This document shows positions 53,304 through 61,472 of a stretch of 64,000 nucleotides of DNA, piece by piece. A program made the translations under genes and the position numbers. The stretch is from contig NZ_CP108538.1 of assembly GCF_035994185.1 (NCBI RefSeq), positions 8,311,501 through 8,375,500 of the forward strand, read 5' to 3'. How positions within the stretch are numbered: the stretch's first letter is position 1; each line of letters starts with the position of its first letter. The DNA comes from Streptomyces sp. NBC_01217 (lineage in GTDB: Bacteria; Actinomycetota; Actinomycetes; Streptomycetales; Streptomycetaceae). The notes below the pieces were generated by a model, which saw nothing but the letters and a program-made list of their open reading frames with translations, ran no database searches and had not been told where the DNA came from.

Positions 53304-53738
53304 ATGGTCGAGACGACGAACCTGATGCTCCTCGACGGCAACCCGGACGTCTGCGCGGCATTGCAGAAGCAGCTCGGATTCGACGGGACCGACGCGCTGG
53401 CCGCCCTCAACGCGATGGGCGACGCCGTGCACGACGCGATGGCGAAGGAACACGCGGACAATCGGCTGATGGAGCTCGCCAGGACCAGCCCGATGTCGAT
53501 GTCCGAGCCCGATGCCGACCAGGCCACGGTTGCAATCGACGATATCGCCGCACACACGGGCATCACTGCGGAACGTGTCAGAGCCGTTGTCGAGCGGTTC
53601 CGCCTAGATGTGCCATCTCATGACACTGGTTCCTCGCGGTCAGGCCTGGCGGGCGTAGGACGCGAGGCGACCGGCGAGCGCGATGACGAGTTCTCGCAGT
53701 TCATCCGGGCGCTCGATGACGAACGGCCGGTCGAGTGA
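53304..53738 (+). CDS. Small hypothetical protein
   Basis: A 144-residue frame from ATG 53304: MVETTNLMLLDGNPDVCAALQKQLGFDGTDALAALNAMGDAVHDAMAKEHADNRLMELART. It is acidic and helical, with a helix-turn-helix-like end (DDIAAHTGITAERVRAVVERFRLD). The last ~35 residues overlap the convergent WYL gene by 99 bp and look like read-through, so the true gene may have lost its stop by frameshift. Family unknown. Confidence 0.5.
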   Translation: MVETTNLMLLDGNPDVCAALQKQLGFDGTDALAALNAMGDAVHDAMAKEHADNRLMELARTSPMSMSEPDADQATVAIDDIAAHTGITAERVRAVVERFRLDVPSHDTGSSRSGLAGVGREATGERDDEFSQFIRALDDERPVE

Positions 53739-54629
53739 GGCGAGTACCGGAGGCAACCAATCGAGCCTCTCCGCCCGCAGCTCGACGCGCATCCAGCGCT
53801 CGGTCGCCCGGTCCTCGCCCGCCACGGGCGCGTACTCCTCCAGGCTCGCGACGCTGACGGGAAGGTGGGCGCGGATCTGCTCAACTGTCCCGTGGATCCG
53901 CAAGGTCACCTGATGCCGGTACTCGGCCGTGGCGAACCCTGACAACACACGCTGTGCAGGACCGGGCCCCACGGGTGCTTCGAACGAGCCGGGCAGGGTC
54001 CGCGCGTCCACGATGCGATCGAGCCGGAAGGTTCGGTCCTCGCCGATCCGGGCGTCCTTGCCCGTGACGTACCACCGGCCCGAATGGGCGACGATCCCGT
54101 ACGCGTGCAGTGTGCGTTCGCTGCGCCGCCCGTCGCGGTCGGTGTAGCGGATCGAGACCGGTCGGCGGTGGCGCACCGCATCGGCGATGGTGAGCAGGAC
54201 CCCAGCGTCCGGGGTGTCGAACTCGCCGGGCTGGTCCGTGAAGGCGAGAGCCTCCAGAAGTGTGTCGAGCCGACGGGCGATGTGCTTGGGCAGCACCCGC
54301 CGGATCTTCGCCGATGCCGTCTCGCTTGCTGTGTGCTGCGTCGTCGTCAGCCCTGCTCGGCGGCCGGCGACCAGGCCGAGCAGCACGGCCAGCGCCTCGT
54401 CGTCGCTGAGCATGAGCGGAGGCAAGCGGTACCCGGGGGCGAGCCGGTACCCGCCGTAGCGGCCGCGCACCGATTCCACGGGCACATCCAGGTCGATCAG
54501 CTGGTCCACATACCGCCGCACGGTGCGCCCTTCGACGCCGAGCCGGTCGGCTAGTTCGGCCACCGTCCGGGTGCCGCCCGACTGCAGCAGCTCCAGGAGT
54601 GTCAGCACGCGGGCAGTGGGTCGAGGCAT
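53640..54629 (-). CDS. WYL-domain transcriptional regulator
   Basis: A 329-residue protein. RVLTLLELLQSGGTRTVAELADRLGVEGRTVRRYVDQLIDLDVPVESVRGRYGGYRLAPGYRLPPLML is the DeoR-like winged helix of this group. The WYL domain (PVSIRYTDRDGRRSERTLHAYGIVAHSGRWYVTGKDARIGEDRTFRLDRI) follows and ends in a WCX-like part. It is divergent from the glyoxalase-like gene 93 bp away and is its likely regulator. WYL proteins sense nucleic acids or small ligands. Confidence 0.9.
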   Translation of the reverse strand: MPRPTARVLTLLELLQSGGTRTVAELADRLGVEGRTVRRYVDQLIDLDVPVESVRGRYGGYRLAPGYRLPPLMLSDDEALAVLLGLVAGRRAGLTTTQHTASETASAKIRRVLPKHIARRLDTLLEALAFTDQPGEFDTPDAGVLLTIADAVRHRRPVSIRYTDRDGRRSERTLHAYGIVAHSGRWYVTGKDARIGEDRTFRLDRIVDARTLPGSFEAPVGPGPAQRVLSGFATAEYRHQVTLRIHGTVEQIRAHLPVSVASLEEYAPVAGEDRATERWMRVELRAERLDWLPPVLASLDRPFVIERPDELRELVIALAGRLASYARQA

Positions 54630-54722
54630 GTGTACAACCTAACGCGAATACAGGACCGATTCTGTCCACTATTTCTCCTAGCCTGCGCAGTGCACGCTTC
54701 CAGCACGGCCAAGGAGATCCCC

Positions 54723-55121
54723 ATGGACTTCGTCTCGATCCGCATCATCACCAGCGACGTAGCGCGCCTCGTCGAGTTCTACGAGCGAGCCACAGGGGCG
54801 CGGGCGACGTGGGCCACCGAAGACTTCGCCGAACTCAAGACTGTGGGCGCCACCCTCGCGATCGCCGGCACCCGCACCGTCCCGCTGTTCGCCCCGGGCT
54901 CTGCCCGCCCGGCGGACAACCACAGCGTGATCACCGAGTTCCTCGTCGACGACGTGGACCGCGTTCACCAGAACCTGACGGGCTTCGTCACCGACTTCGT
55001 CACCGAGCCCACGACGATGCCCTGGGGCAACCGGTCGCTGCTGTTCCGTGACCCCGACGGCAACCTCGTGAACTTCTTCACCCCCGTCACCCCAACGGCC
55101 ATCGAAAAGTTCGCACGCTGA
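54723..55121 (+). CDS. VOC-superfamily (glyoxalase/bleomycin-resistance-like) protein
   Basis: A 132-residue protein with two beta-alpha-beta-beta-beta halves: VSIRIITSDVARLVEFYERATG and VITEFLVDDVDRVHQNLTG... ending in WGNRSLLFRDPDGNLVNFF. The terminal DPDGN(L)xxF motif with the metal-binding Glu position occupied by N/F suggests it may not bind metal at that site. It is divergent from the WYL regulator. The substrate is unknown. Confidence 0.85.
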   Translation: MDFVSIRIITSDVARLVEFYERATGARATWATEDFAELKTVGATLAIAGTRTVPLFAPGSARPADNHSVITEFLVDDVDRVHQNLTGFVTDFVTEPTTMPWGNRSLLFRDPDGNLVNFFTPVTPTAIEKFAR

Positions 55122-55219
55122 CGCCACGCAAAGCCGCTCACGCGGGAGCCCCGAGATCCCGGAGCTCCCGGTGAACGCGGCCGCCGAGTCCAGGAGCGCC
55201 ACCAGCAAAGGACATCGGC

Positions 55220-55395
55220 CGCCCCGCCACCAGCCCCGCCCGTACCCCCGAAGGCATCGCTGACCTGGTGGAGGTGCTGCGGCGGCAGACCAAGCACGGG
55301 CCGGCCCGGCTCGCCGCCGACCTGCAGCGGCTGCACGGCGTCACACTCGCGCCCGCGACCGTCCACCGCATCCTGGTGAGGCGAGGACTCAACCG
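55220..55395 (+). pseudogene. IS481-like transposase fragment
   Basis: The frame reads TPEGIADLVEVLRRQTKHGPARLAADLQRLHGVTLAPATVHRILVRRGLNR, the helix-turn-helix part of an IS481-type transposase. The DDE catalytic domain is absent; the frame continues directly into acetyltransferase sequence. Confidence 0.7.
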
Positions 55396-55705
55396 GCGCC
55401 CGCAGTACGAGACCTGGGTGGCCGTGACCGGGAACAGCGTGGTGGGGCTCCTGGTGCTCAAGGGCGAGGAACTGAAGCAGCTCTACCTCGAACCGGAATG
55501 GCGCTGACAGGGCCTCGGCGACCGGTTCGTGTCCCTGGCCAAGCAGCAGCAGCCGGACGGCCTGTCGCTGTGGACGTTCCAGGTCAATGGCCCGGCCCGG
55601 CGCTTCTACCAACGGCACGGCTTCACCGAGGTCGAGCGCACCGACGGTCAGCGCAACCACGAGCGCGAGCCCGACGTCCGCTACGTCTGGCAGCCGCAGA
55701 CGTAG
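55396..55705 (+). pseudogene. GNAT acetyltransferase remnant joined to the IS fragment
   Basis: YETWVAVTGNSVVGLLVLKGEELKQLYLEPEWR, stop, then GLGDRFVSLAKQQQPDGLSLWTFQVNGPARRFYQRHGFTEVERTDGQRNHEREPDVRYVW in the same frame. A TGA at 55505 interrupts the conserved (R/Q)-G-x-G acetyl-CoA loop, and the N-terminal third is replaced by transposase sequence. It is followed by a good terminator. Confidence 0.75.
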
Positions 55706-55732
55706 TCGCTTCCCGCCCGTCCGGCCGGACGA

Positions 55733-55769
55733 TGACGGTGGTCACCCGCACACCGGGTGACCACCGTCA
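55733..55769 (+). terminator. Terminator after the GNAT remnant
   Basis: A 16-bp perfect stem (TGACGGTGGTCACCCG with its complement) around CACAC, 28 bp after the GNAT stop. Its intactness suggests the acetyltransferase was inactivated recently. Confidence 0.85.
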
Positions 55770-55800
55770 GCGTGGGGCCCGCGGGGCTACGGCTACGTAC

Positions 55801-55863
55801 ATGACAATTCTGATCGTTGGCGGGTCCGGCTTCCTGTGGTCCGAGCTGCTCCGGCAGGCGAGA
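55801..55863 (+). pseudogene. N-terminal stub of an NAD-dependent epimerase
   Basis: MTILIVGGSGFLWSELLRQA is the nucleotide-binding start of an epimerase/reductase (GGSGFLG-type loop, with W for G). The frame loses similarity after about 20 residues, where IS630 sequence begins on the other strand. Confidence 0.6.
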
Positions 55864-55864
55864 A

Positions 55865-56256
55865 CGGGAGCGCTCGACGAGGTTCAGCCAGGACGAGCCG
55901 GTCGGTGTGAAGTGCAGATGGAACCGGGGGGTGGGCCGACAGCCACTTCTTGATCGCAGAGGTCTTGTGGGCGGCGTAGTTGCCGCAGATCAGGTGGATA
56001 TCCAGATCGGCGGGCACTTCTTTGTCGAGCTTGATCAGGAACTTCTTGAACCCCTCCGCCCGATGCCTGCGGTGCAGGGAGCCGATCACTTTGCCGGTGG
56101 CGACTTCGAGGGCGGCGAACAGTGTGGTGGTGCCGGCGCGGACGCAGTCGTGGGTCGCCCGCTCGGGCGGGTCCACATACAGGCCCACGACGTCGTGGAC
56201 CTTGCCGACGAAGTAGGGGTCCGTCGAGAGCTTGAAGGTCTCCGACCGGCGCGTCG
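55865..56256 (-). pseudogene. IS630-family transposase remnant
   Basis: The reverse strand reads ATRRSETFKLSTDPYFVGKVHDVVGLYVDPPERATHDCVRAGTTTLFAALEVATGKVIGSLHRRHRAEGFKKFLIKLDKEVPADLDIHLICGNYAAHKTSAIKKWLSAHP, the central DDE domain of IS630 transposases. The conserved C-D-N context is CGNY here, so the second catalytic Asp is lost. The N- and C-terminal parts are missing or frameshifted, and no terminal inverted repeats were found. Confidence 0.78.
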
Positions 56257-56749
56257 CGTTCTTCGGAGCAGATCCGCCTCTATGTCAACGGCTGCCTCAA
56301 GGCCACCCAGCCCTTCACCACCCCCTGGCTCGCCACCGGATCCGTCACCCGCCTCGTTCCCGCCGTCGAGCACCTCGACGCCGGTCCAGTGGCGGCGCGC
56401 GTCGGCCAGGATGTCGTTGCCCTGGGCCGTGTGCAGCACTTTTCAGCAGCCCAGCAGGCGGACCAGGTCCTCCCGCAGGGCATCGGGAGTACCCGACGCC
56501 CGTTCGTCGGGCGCCCGGTCGGTATCTGGGCCCTGGGCCTGCCGCGGGCGCAGCTTTCCCGGTTCCGGATCGAGCAGTGCCATACGGCTCTCCGTTCCAT
56601 TACGAGGTGTTCGGTCGTCATCGCGTGCGGCGCTTCGCCGGGTGAGGCCGGCCGTGAGGAAGCGATGGGGGACCGCGGCCGGAGGGCCACGGTCCCGGCA
56701 CCATGTCCTCTTGCGGAAGGTCGCCGACGCGGGCGAGAAATGCGTCTGG
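56257..56749. other. Decayed sequence between the IS630 remnant and the hydrolase
   Basis: A forward piece IRLYVNGCLKATQPFTTPWLATGS resembles a LamG-type beta strand pair; the reverse strand contains VLHTAQGNDILADARRHWTGVEVLDGG and PDALREDLVRLLG-like pieces of unknown genes. No complete gene is present. Confidence 0.45.
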
Positions 56750-57604
56750 TCAGTCGTCGGAGCGGACGGAACGGACCGCCCGCAGGATCAGGTCGGTGAC
56801 AGGGCCGGGATCGCTCACGGCGGCTGCGTGCGGGGCGCGGACAGTGACCGTGTGGGCGCGGGCGCGCTCGGCCATCCAGCGCTCGGCGGTCGGCGGGATG
56901 TTGCGGTCCTCGGTGGCCACGAGGTACCAGCTGGGGATCCTCTTCCACGCGGCCGCGGTGGCCGGCTCCTGGAGAGCTGCCAGGGTGATCGGACGCTGTC
57001 CCGCGGCCATGACCTGGGCGGTCGGTCGGGGGACACCGGCCGCGAACTGCTTGCGGAACAGGTCCTTCTTGATGACCAGTTCCTCCCCCTGTCCGCCGTC
57101 GGGCAACGGGTAGTACTGGGTGGCGGTGGCCTGTCCCAGGGTGCTGCCGGGGAACTTGTCGGTGAGCTGGAGCGCGCTCTCCCCGATGTCGGGAACGAAG
57201 GCGGCTATGTAGACCAGCGCCTTGACCTGCGGGGCGTCGGCCGCGGCATGGCTGATGACCGCTCCGCCGTAGGAGTGCCCCACCAGCACGATCGGTCCGG
57301 TGACGCTGTCCAGAACGCTGCGAATGTAGGCGGAGTCGCTTGCCAGTCCGCGCAGTGGCAGGGCCGGGGCCAGTACACGGTGGCCCTGTCGCTGCAGGCG
57401 TTCGACGACCGCGCTCCAGCTGGAGGAGTCGGCGAACGCGCCGTGGATCAGGACGATGGTGGGTGCGGCAGGGCGCCCGTGCCGTTCGGCCGGACGGTCG
57501 GCCGTCGCCGATTGCGCGGCCCGCGCGACACCGGCGGTCCCCAGGGCGGCTGCGCCGGCCAGGAGGGACACGGTGACGGTGCGGCGTGAGATCGGTGGGT
57601 TCAT
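56750..57604 (-). CDS. Exported alpha/beta hydrolase (Tat signal)
   Basis: A 284-residue protein from ATG 57604 (GAGAGCGA upstream). The signal SRRTVTVSLLAGAAALGTAGVARAAQS carries a twin-arginine motif. The hydrolase core has IVLIHGAFADSSSW (oxyanion) and the nucleophile elbow LVGHSYGG; the C-terminal His is in APHAAAVSDP. It is a paralogue of the cytoplasmic hydrolase encoded just upstream (57681-58406), sharing HGAFADSS.., SYGGAVI, KALVY.A and RP.....A. The pair is probably one operon acting on the same ester class. Confidence 0.88.
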   Translation of the reverse strand: MNPPISRRTVTVSLLAGAAALGTAGVARAAQSATADRPAERHGRPAAPTIVLIHGAFADSSSWSAVVERLQRQGHRVLAPALPLRGLASDSAYIRSVLDSVTGPIVLVGHSYGGAVISHAAADAPQVKALVYIAAFVPDIGESALQLTDKFPGSTLGQATATQYYPLPDGGQGEELVIKKDLFRKQFAAGVPRPTAQVMAAGQRPITLAALQEPATAAAWKRIPSWYLVATEDRNIPPTAERWMAERARAHTVTVRAPHAAAVSDPGPVTDLILRAVRSVRSDD

Positions 57605-57680
57605 CGTTCGCTCTCTGTGAAGGGGGAGGCGGTCGTGGTGTGACGGCCGGTCGGACGGGCGCGAGCTGGTGCGCGTGGGG

Positions 57681-58406
57681 TCAGTCGGAGGTGGCCCGTA
57701 CGGCTTCCTCGATCAGGTCGACGACGCGCTCGGGGTGGGCGAGCATCACCAGGTGGGAGGAGTCGACCTCGACGGTGGTCATGCCGGCCCGCTGGTAGCC
57801 GTAGCGCTCCACGTCGGGGTTGATGGTGTGGTCGGACGAGGCGACCAGGCCCCAGGACGGCTTGGTCTTCCAGGCCGCGGCCGGGGCAGCGTCGGCGAAG
57901 GCCTGTGCGGCCAGCGGGCGCTGGGATACGGCGAGGACGGCGGCGAGACGCGGATCGATGTCGGCGGCGAAGATGGACGGGAACTTGTCGATCTGAACCG
58001 AGACGTCGGTGCCGGGAGTGGTCGAGCCCTCGATCGGGAAGGGGGTGTAGACGAGTGCGGCGGCGAGGTCGCTGTCCGGGAAGCGGCCCTGCAGTTCGCC
58101 GAGGCTCTCGCCCTTCTCCAAGGCGTAACCGGCCAGGTAGACCAGTGCCTTGACGTTGTCCTCGGTGCCGGCGACCGTGATGACGGCGCCACCGTAGGAG
58201 TGGCCCACCAGGACGACCGGACCGGGTATCTGCCGGACGATGGAGGCGACGTAGGCGGCGTCCCCTATCAGGCTGCGGTTGGGCACGGCCGGGGCGACCA
58301 CGTTCAGGCCGCGGGCGATCAGCCGGGGGATGACCTGGGCGTAGCTGGAGGCGTCGGCGAAGGCGCCGTGCACGAGGACGACGGTCGGCTTGTCGGAACT
58401 GGGCAT
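57681..58406 (-). CDS. Alpha/beta hydrolase
   Basis: A 241-residue cytoplasmic protein (GAGGGAGTTTCCCC before ATG 58406). VVLVHGAFADASSY gives the oxyanion region; LVGHSYGGAVI the nucleophile Ser; the acid is in ASSDHTINPDVE and the histidine in VDSSHLVMLAHP. The group is annotated as esterase/haloperoxidase-like. It lies 76 bp upstream of its exported paralogue on the same strand. Confidence 0.9.
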   Translation of the reverse strand: MPSSDKPTVVLVHGAFADASSYAQVIPRLIARGLNVVAPAVPNRSLIGDAAYVASIVRQIPGPVVLVGHSYGGAVITVAGTEDNVKALVYLAGYALEKGESLGELQGRFPDSDLAAALVYTPFPIEGSTTPGTDVSVQIDKFPSIFAADIDPRLAAVLAVSQRPLAAQAFADAAPAAAWKTKPSWGLVASSDHTINPDVERYGYQRAGMTTVEVDSSHLVMLAHPERVVDLIEEAVRATSD

Positions 58407-58669
58407 GGGGAAACTCCCTCATCAATGGGGTGGTGGCTGTCGCACGGCCTGTCGGCCGAGTCGGGGCTGCCGTGGTGGCCCCTTTGCCGTGAGATGTCGC
58501 GGGCCGGCCTCGGGGTCGGTTGGTGTGCGGTGTGCACTGACCGGGCGGCCGTGGACTCTGCCGGAGGGTTCCCGTCGGACTCCGCGCGGGGGTCTTGTCG
58601 AGCGGGAAATCGCCGACACGTGAGCAACTTTAGGGACTGCCGAGCGGCGTGTTTTTCTTTCCGCGCCCT

Positions 58670-58862
58670 GGCTGTGGCCTGTGCGTGCCCACGTTCCGCT
58701 GCGGTTCCCCGAGTCGCGGGCGATCCCCTTCCATACGTCCAGGACGTCGTATGCCTGTCCGACGGCGCTGAAGTCCTCGCCCCACAGGGTCAGCACCGGG
58801 CAGTCGATGAGCTGGTCGGCGTCCTCCCGGTCCTGGGCGACGTCCTGGGGGGTAAGTCCATA
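58670..58862 (-). pseudogene. C-terminal fragment of a haloacetate-dehalogenase-like hydrolase
   Basis: The reverse strand reads LYGLTPQDVAQDREDADQLIDCPVLTLWGEDFSAVGQAYDVLDVWKGIARDSG, the segment preceding the catalytic His in alpha/beta dehalogenases. The final His block and the whole N-terminal half are missing. Confidence 0.65.
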
Positions 58863-58879
58863 CAGGATTCCCGCACCGC

Positions 58880-59068
58880 CCCCGGCTCCTGCCGGTGGTC
58901 TCCCTGGTGTTGGGCGCCATCGTGCTCAACGAGGAAATCGGCCTCCGTGCCGTAGCGGGAATGATCTTCGTGCTCACCGGTGTGGCCATGACGCGGCGAC
59001 GGCCACCGGCGTCCTCGGCCGCTGCGGCGCCTACCGCTCCGGCGGCCGAGGCCGTGCGGGAGAACTGA
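58880..59068 (+). pseudogene. C-terminal fragment of an EamA/DMT transporter
   Basis: LLPVVSLVLGAIVLNEEIGLRAVAGMIFVLTGVAMTRRRPP is the last helix pair of an EamA exporter, ending at a normal stop. The first ~250 residues are absent; the junction with the neighbouring hydrolase relic is at about 58875. Confidence 0.75.
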
Positions 59069-59104
59069 CACCCGACCGTGCCACGATCTCTGGACGAACG
59101 GACC

Positions 59105-59224
59105 ATGCAGCCCAACTCTCCTTTCCGGGCAGCGGATTTCCGTACTCTGTTCGCCGCGACCGCCCTGAGCCGGCTGGCCACCAACACCGGTTACGTCGCC
59201 GTCCCCCTCATCGGCGTGTGCTGA
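59105..59224 (+). pseudogene. N-terminal stub of an MFS transporter
   Basis: MQPNSPFRAADFRTLFAATALSRLATNTGYVAVPLIGVC is the first membrane helix of a typical MFS exporter, then a stop. The stub appears truncated by deletion; no further MFS sequence follows. Confidence 0.65.
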
Positions 59225-59425
59225 GCACCGCGGACCTGGCGCGTGCCGCACTGTTCGTCTCCGTACCCATGGCCTGGAGGCCGGGGTGTCTCACGCACTG
59301 GCAGCTCTGGCGATCCCGCCCTTCGGTGGCGCCCCGGGCCCACTACGCTGGGGTACGTAACCGCTCGAAATGGTGCAAACTTCGTGAATGGATGCGAAGA
59401 GTTGCGATGCCCTATGGGAGGCACG

Positions 59426-60643
59426 ATGAGTCAGCAGCCAGTCCTCCTGCCCTACGCCGACCCGGCCTTCCTGGCGGACCCCTTTCCGCTCTACCGAAAG
59501 CTGCGCGAGGACGGCCCGGTGCGACGCGTCGTCATCGCCGGTGGCCTGGAAGCCTGGCTGGTCACGCGGTACGAGGACGGCCTCATGGCCCTGTCCCACC
59601 CCCAGCTGAGCAGCGACGTCCGCGACGCCGCGGACCCCCGGCTCATCGAGCGGCTGCCCGCCACCGACCGCGAGTCCGTGCTGCGCACCATGCTCCGCTC
59701 CGATCCGCCCGACCACACCCGCCTGCGCCGACTGGTCTCCAAGGCGTTCACCGCGCGCAGAGTGGCTGAGCTGCGGCCCCGTGTCCAGGAGATCGCCGAC
59801 CGGCTGCTCGACGCGATCGTGCCGGCCGGCCGCGCCGACCTCATCGAGAGCTACGCGCTGCCACTCCCGGTCACCGTGATCGGTGAACTGCTCGGGGTGC
59901 CTGTGACCGACCGGCGCGACTTCCAGCAGTGGACCGACGAGATGATCCTCCGGGGGACTGAGCCGCCGGATCCGGTCCGGGTGGACGCGGCATGGCAGCA
60001 GCTGCGCTCCTATCTGACCGAACTCCTGGACGCCAAACGGGCCCGGCCCGGCGACGACCTGCTCAGCGCGCTGACCGTCGCCCGGGACGAGGAGCAGCGG
60101 CTGGACGAGGATGAGCTGATCGCGATGGCCTTCCTGCTGCTGGCGGCCGGATACATCACCACGGTCAACCTGATCGGCAGCGGCATCACCGCACTGCTCG
60201 CCCACCCCGACCAGCTTCGGCTGCTGCGGAACGATCCGGGGCTGCTGCCGGGCGCGATCGAGGAATTCCTGCGCTACGACGGACCGGTCAACCCCGGCAT
60301 CGCCAGGTTCGCGCGCGAGGACGTCACCATCGCCGGGGTGGACATCCCGCGCGGCGCGACCGTGCTGGTCGCCTCCGCCATCGCCGACCGCGACCCGGAG
60401 CAGTTCCCCGAACCCGACCGCCTGGACATCGCCCGGCAGGACAACGCCCACCTCGCGTTCGGACACGGCATCCACTACTGCCTGGGTGCGCCGCTCGCCC
60501 GGCTGGAGGGTCAGATCGCCATCGGCACCGCGCTGCGCCGCCTTCCCGGCCTCGCCCTGGCCGTGCCGGCCGACGAACTGCGGTGGCGGCCGGGCGGATT
60601 GCGCGGCCCGCAGTGCCTGCCCGTCACCTTCACACGGCTCTGA
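59426..60643 (+). CDS. Cytochrome P450 (CYP107-like)
   Basis: A 405-residue P450 from ATG 59426 (GGGAGGCACG upstream). The haem loop is FGHGIHYCLGAPLARLEG with C352; the K-helix ExxR is E280-R283. The I-helix reads LLAAGYITTVNLIGSG (239-254): the usual acidic residue before the conserved Thr is I244. Such enzymes hydroxylate xenobiotics or secondary metabolites and need ferredoxin and reductase, not encoded here. It follows a graveyard of gene fragments and is itself intact. Confidence 0.92.
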   Translation: MSQQPVLLPYADPAFLADPFPLYRKLREDGPVRRVVIAGGLEAWLVTRYEDGLMALSHPQLSSDVRDAADPRLIERLPATDRESVLRTMLRSDPPDHTRLRRLVSKAFTARRVAELRPRVQEIADRLLDAIVPAGRADLIESYALPLPVTVIGELLGVPVTDRRDFQQWTDEMILRGTEPPDPVRVDAAWQQLRSYLTELLDAKRARPGDDLLSALTVARDEEQRLDEDELIAMAFLLLAAGYITTVNLIGSGITALLAHPDQLRLLRNDPGLLPGAIEEFLRYDGPVNPGIARFAREDVTIAGVDIPRGATVLVASAIADRDPEQFPEPDRLDIARQDNAHLAFGHGIHYCLGAPLARLEGQIAIGTALRRLPGLALAVPADELRWRPGGLRGPQCLPVTFTRL

Positions 60644-60712
60644 ACCGGCTGACCGTCGTGCGGTGGGCCCCGGAATGTACGGCATCGACGGTACGGGTTG
60701 CGCGTCTGCCGT

Positions 60713-61405
60713 TCAGAGCGATCGGGCGAGCCGGAATCCGAGGTCGTCGATGCGCAGGGTCGGATGACTCCTGCGGCGGCACGACGCCCGGCATCCGCGC
60801 GGGTGGTCGTATCCGCCTCCGCCGCGGAAGACGCGGTACGGGCCGTAGACCCGGGGATCGTAGACGTCCCAGCACCACTCCCACACGTTGCCGATCATGT
60901 CGTACAGGCCCCAAGCGTTCGGCGCCTTCGTCCCGACGTCATGCACCGCGCCCCCGGAGTTCCCGCGGTACCAGGCGATCTCGTCCAGCTCTCCGTAGCG
61001 TGTACCCGAGGTCCCGGCCCTGCACGCGTACTCCCACTCCGCCTCGGACGGGAGCCGATAGCCGTCGGCGTCCCGGTCGCAGACCACGTCCTGGCCGTCG
61101 GGGTCGTCCCCGATCGAGTAGCAGGGTTCGAGTCCCGTCTCCCGCGAGAGCAGATTGCAGAACCGGACGGCCTGCGTCCAGGAGACCTCGGTCACCGGTG
61201 TCCGAGGCCCCGCAGTGCTCACGGGCGCCTCGCCACGGACGGTGCGGTACAGCTCCCGGGTCACGGGGTACGGCGCCAGCCGGAACGCCCCGACCTCGAC
61301 GTTCCAGTTCCTCCTCGTGCCCTCGTCCCGCAGGACGATCTCCCCGGCCGGGATGTCCCTCATGCTCTCGGCGACCGTTTGTCGGAGTAAGGCGTCAGCG
61401 CTCAT
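60713..61405 (-). CDS. SUMF1/FGE-fold protein, probably not a true formylglycine-generating enzyme
   Basis: A 230-residue protein with the FGE-sulfatase fold: PVTRELYRTV, PVTEVSWTQAVRFCNLLSRETGLEPCYSI, DGYRLPSEAEWEYACRAG, GLYDMIGNVWEWCWDVYDP and the final GFRLA. Bona fide FGEs bind copper through two cysteines five residues apart after R-G-G-S. Here the stretch is RGGGGYDHPRGCRASC: the first position is D200 and only C205 (plus C209) is present. No sulfatase gene is near. A different oxygenase-like or binding role is likely. Confidence 0.85.
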   Translation of the reverse strand: MSADALLRQTVAESMRDIPAGEIVLRDEGTRRNWNVEVGAFRLAPYPVTRELYRTVRGEAPVSTAGPRTPVTEVSWTQAVRFCNLLSRETGLEPCYSIGDDPDGQDVVCDRDADGYRLPSEAEWEYACRAGTSGTRYGELDEIAWYRGNSGGAVHDVGTKAPNAWGLYDMIGNVWEWCWDVYDPRVYGPYRVFRGGGGYDHPRGCRASCRRRSHPTLRIDDLGFRLARSL

Positions 61406-61472
61406 GACAGCTCCTCAAGTGCTCGAACGAATGACCCTACCCGGCCGGAACGGCACGGCTGTCCGCGGCGGT

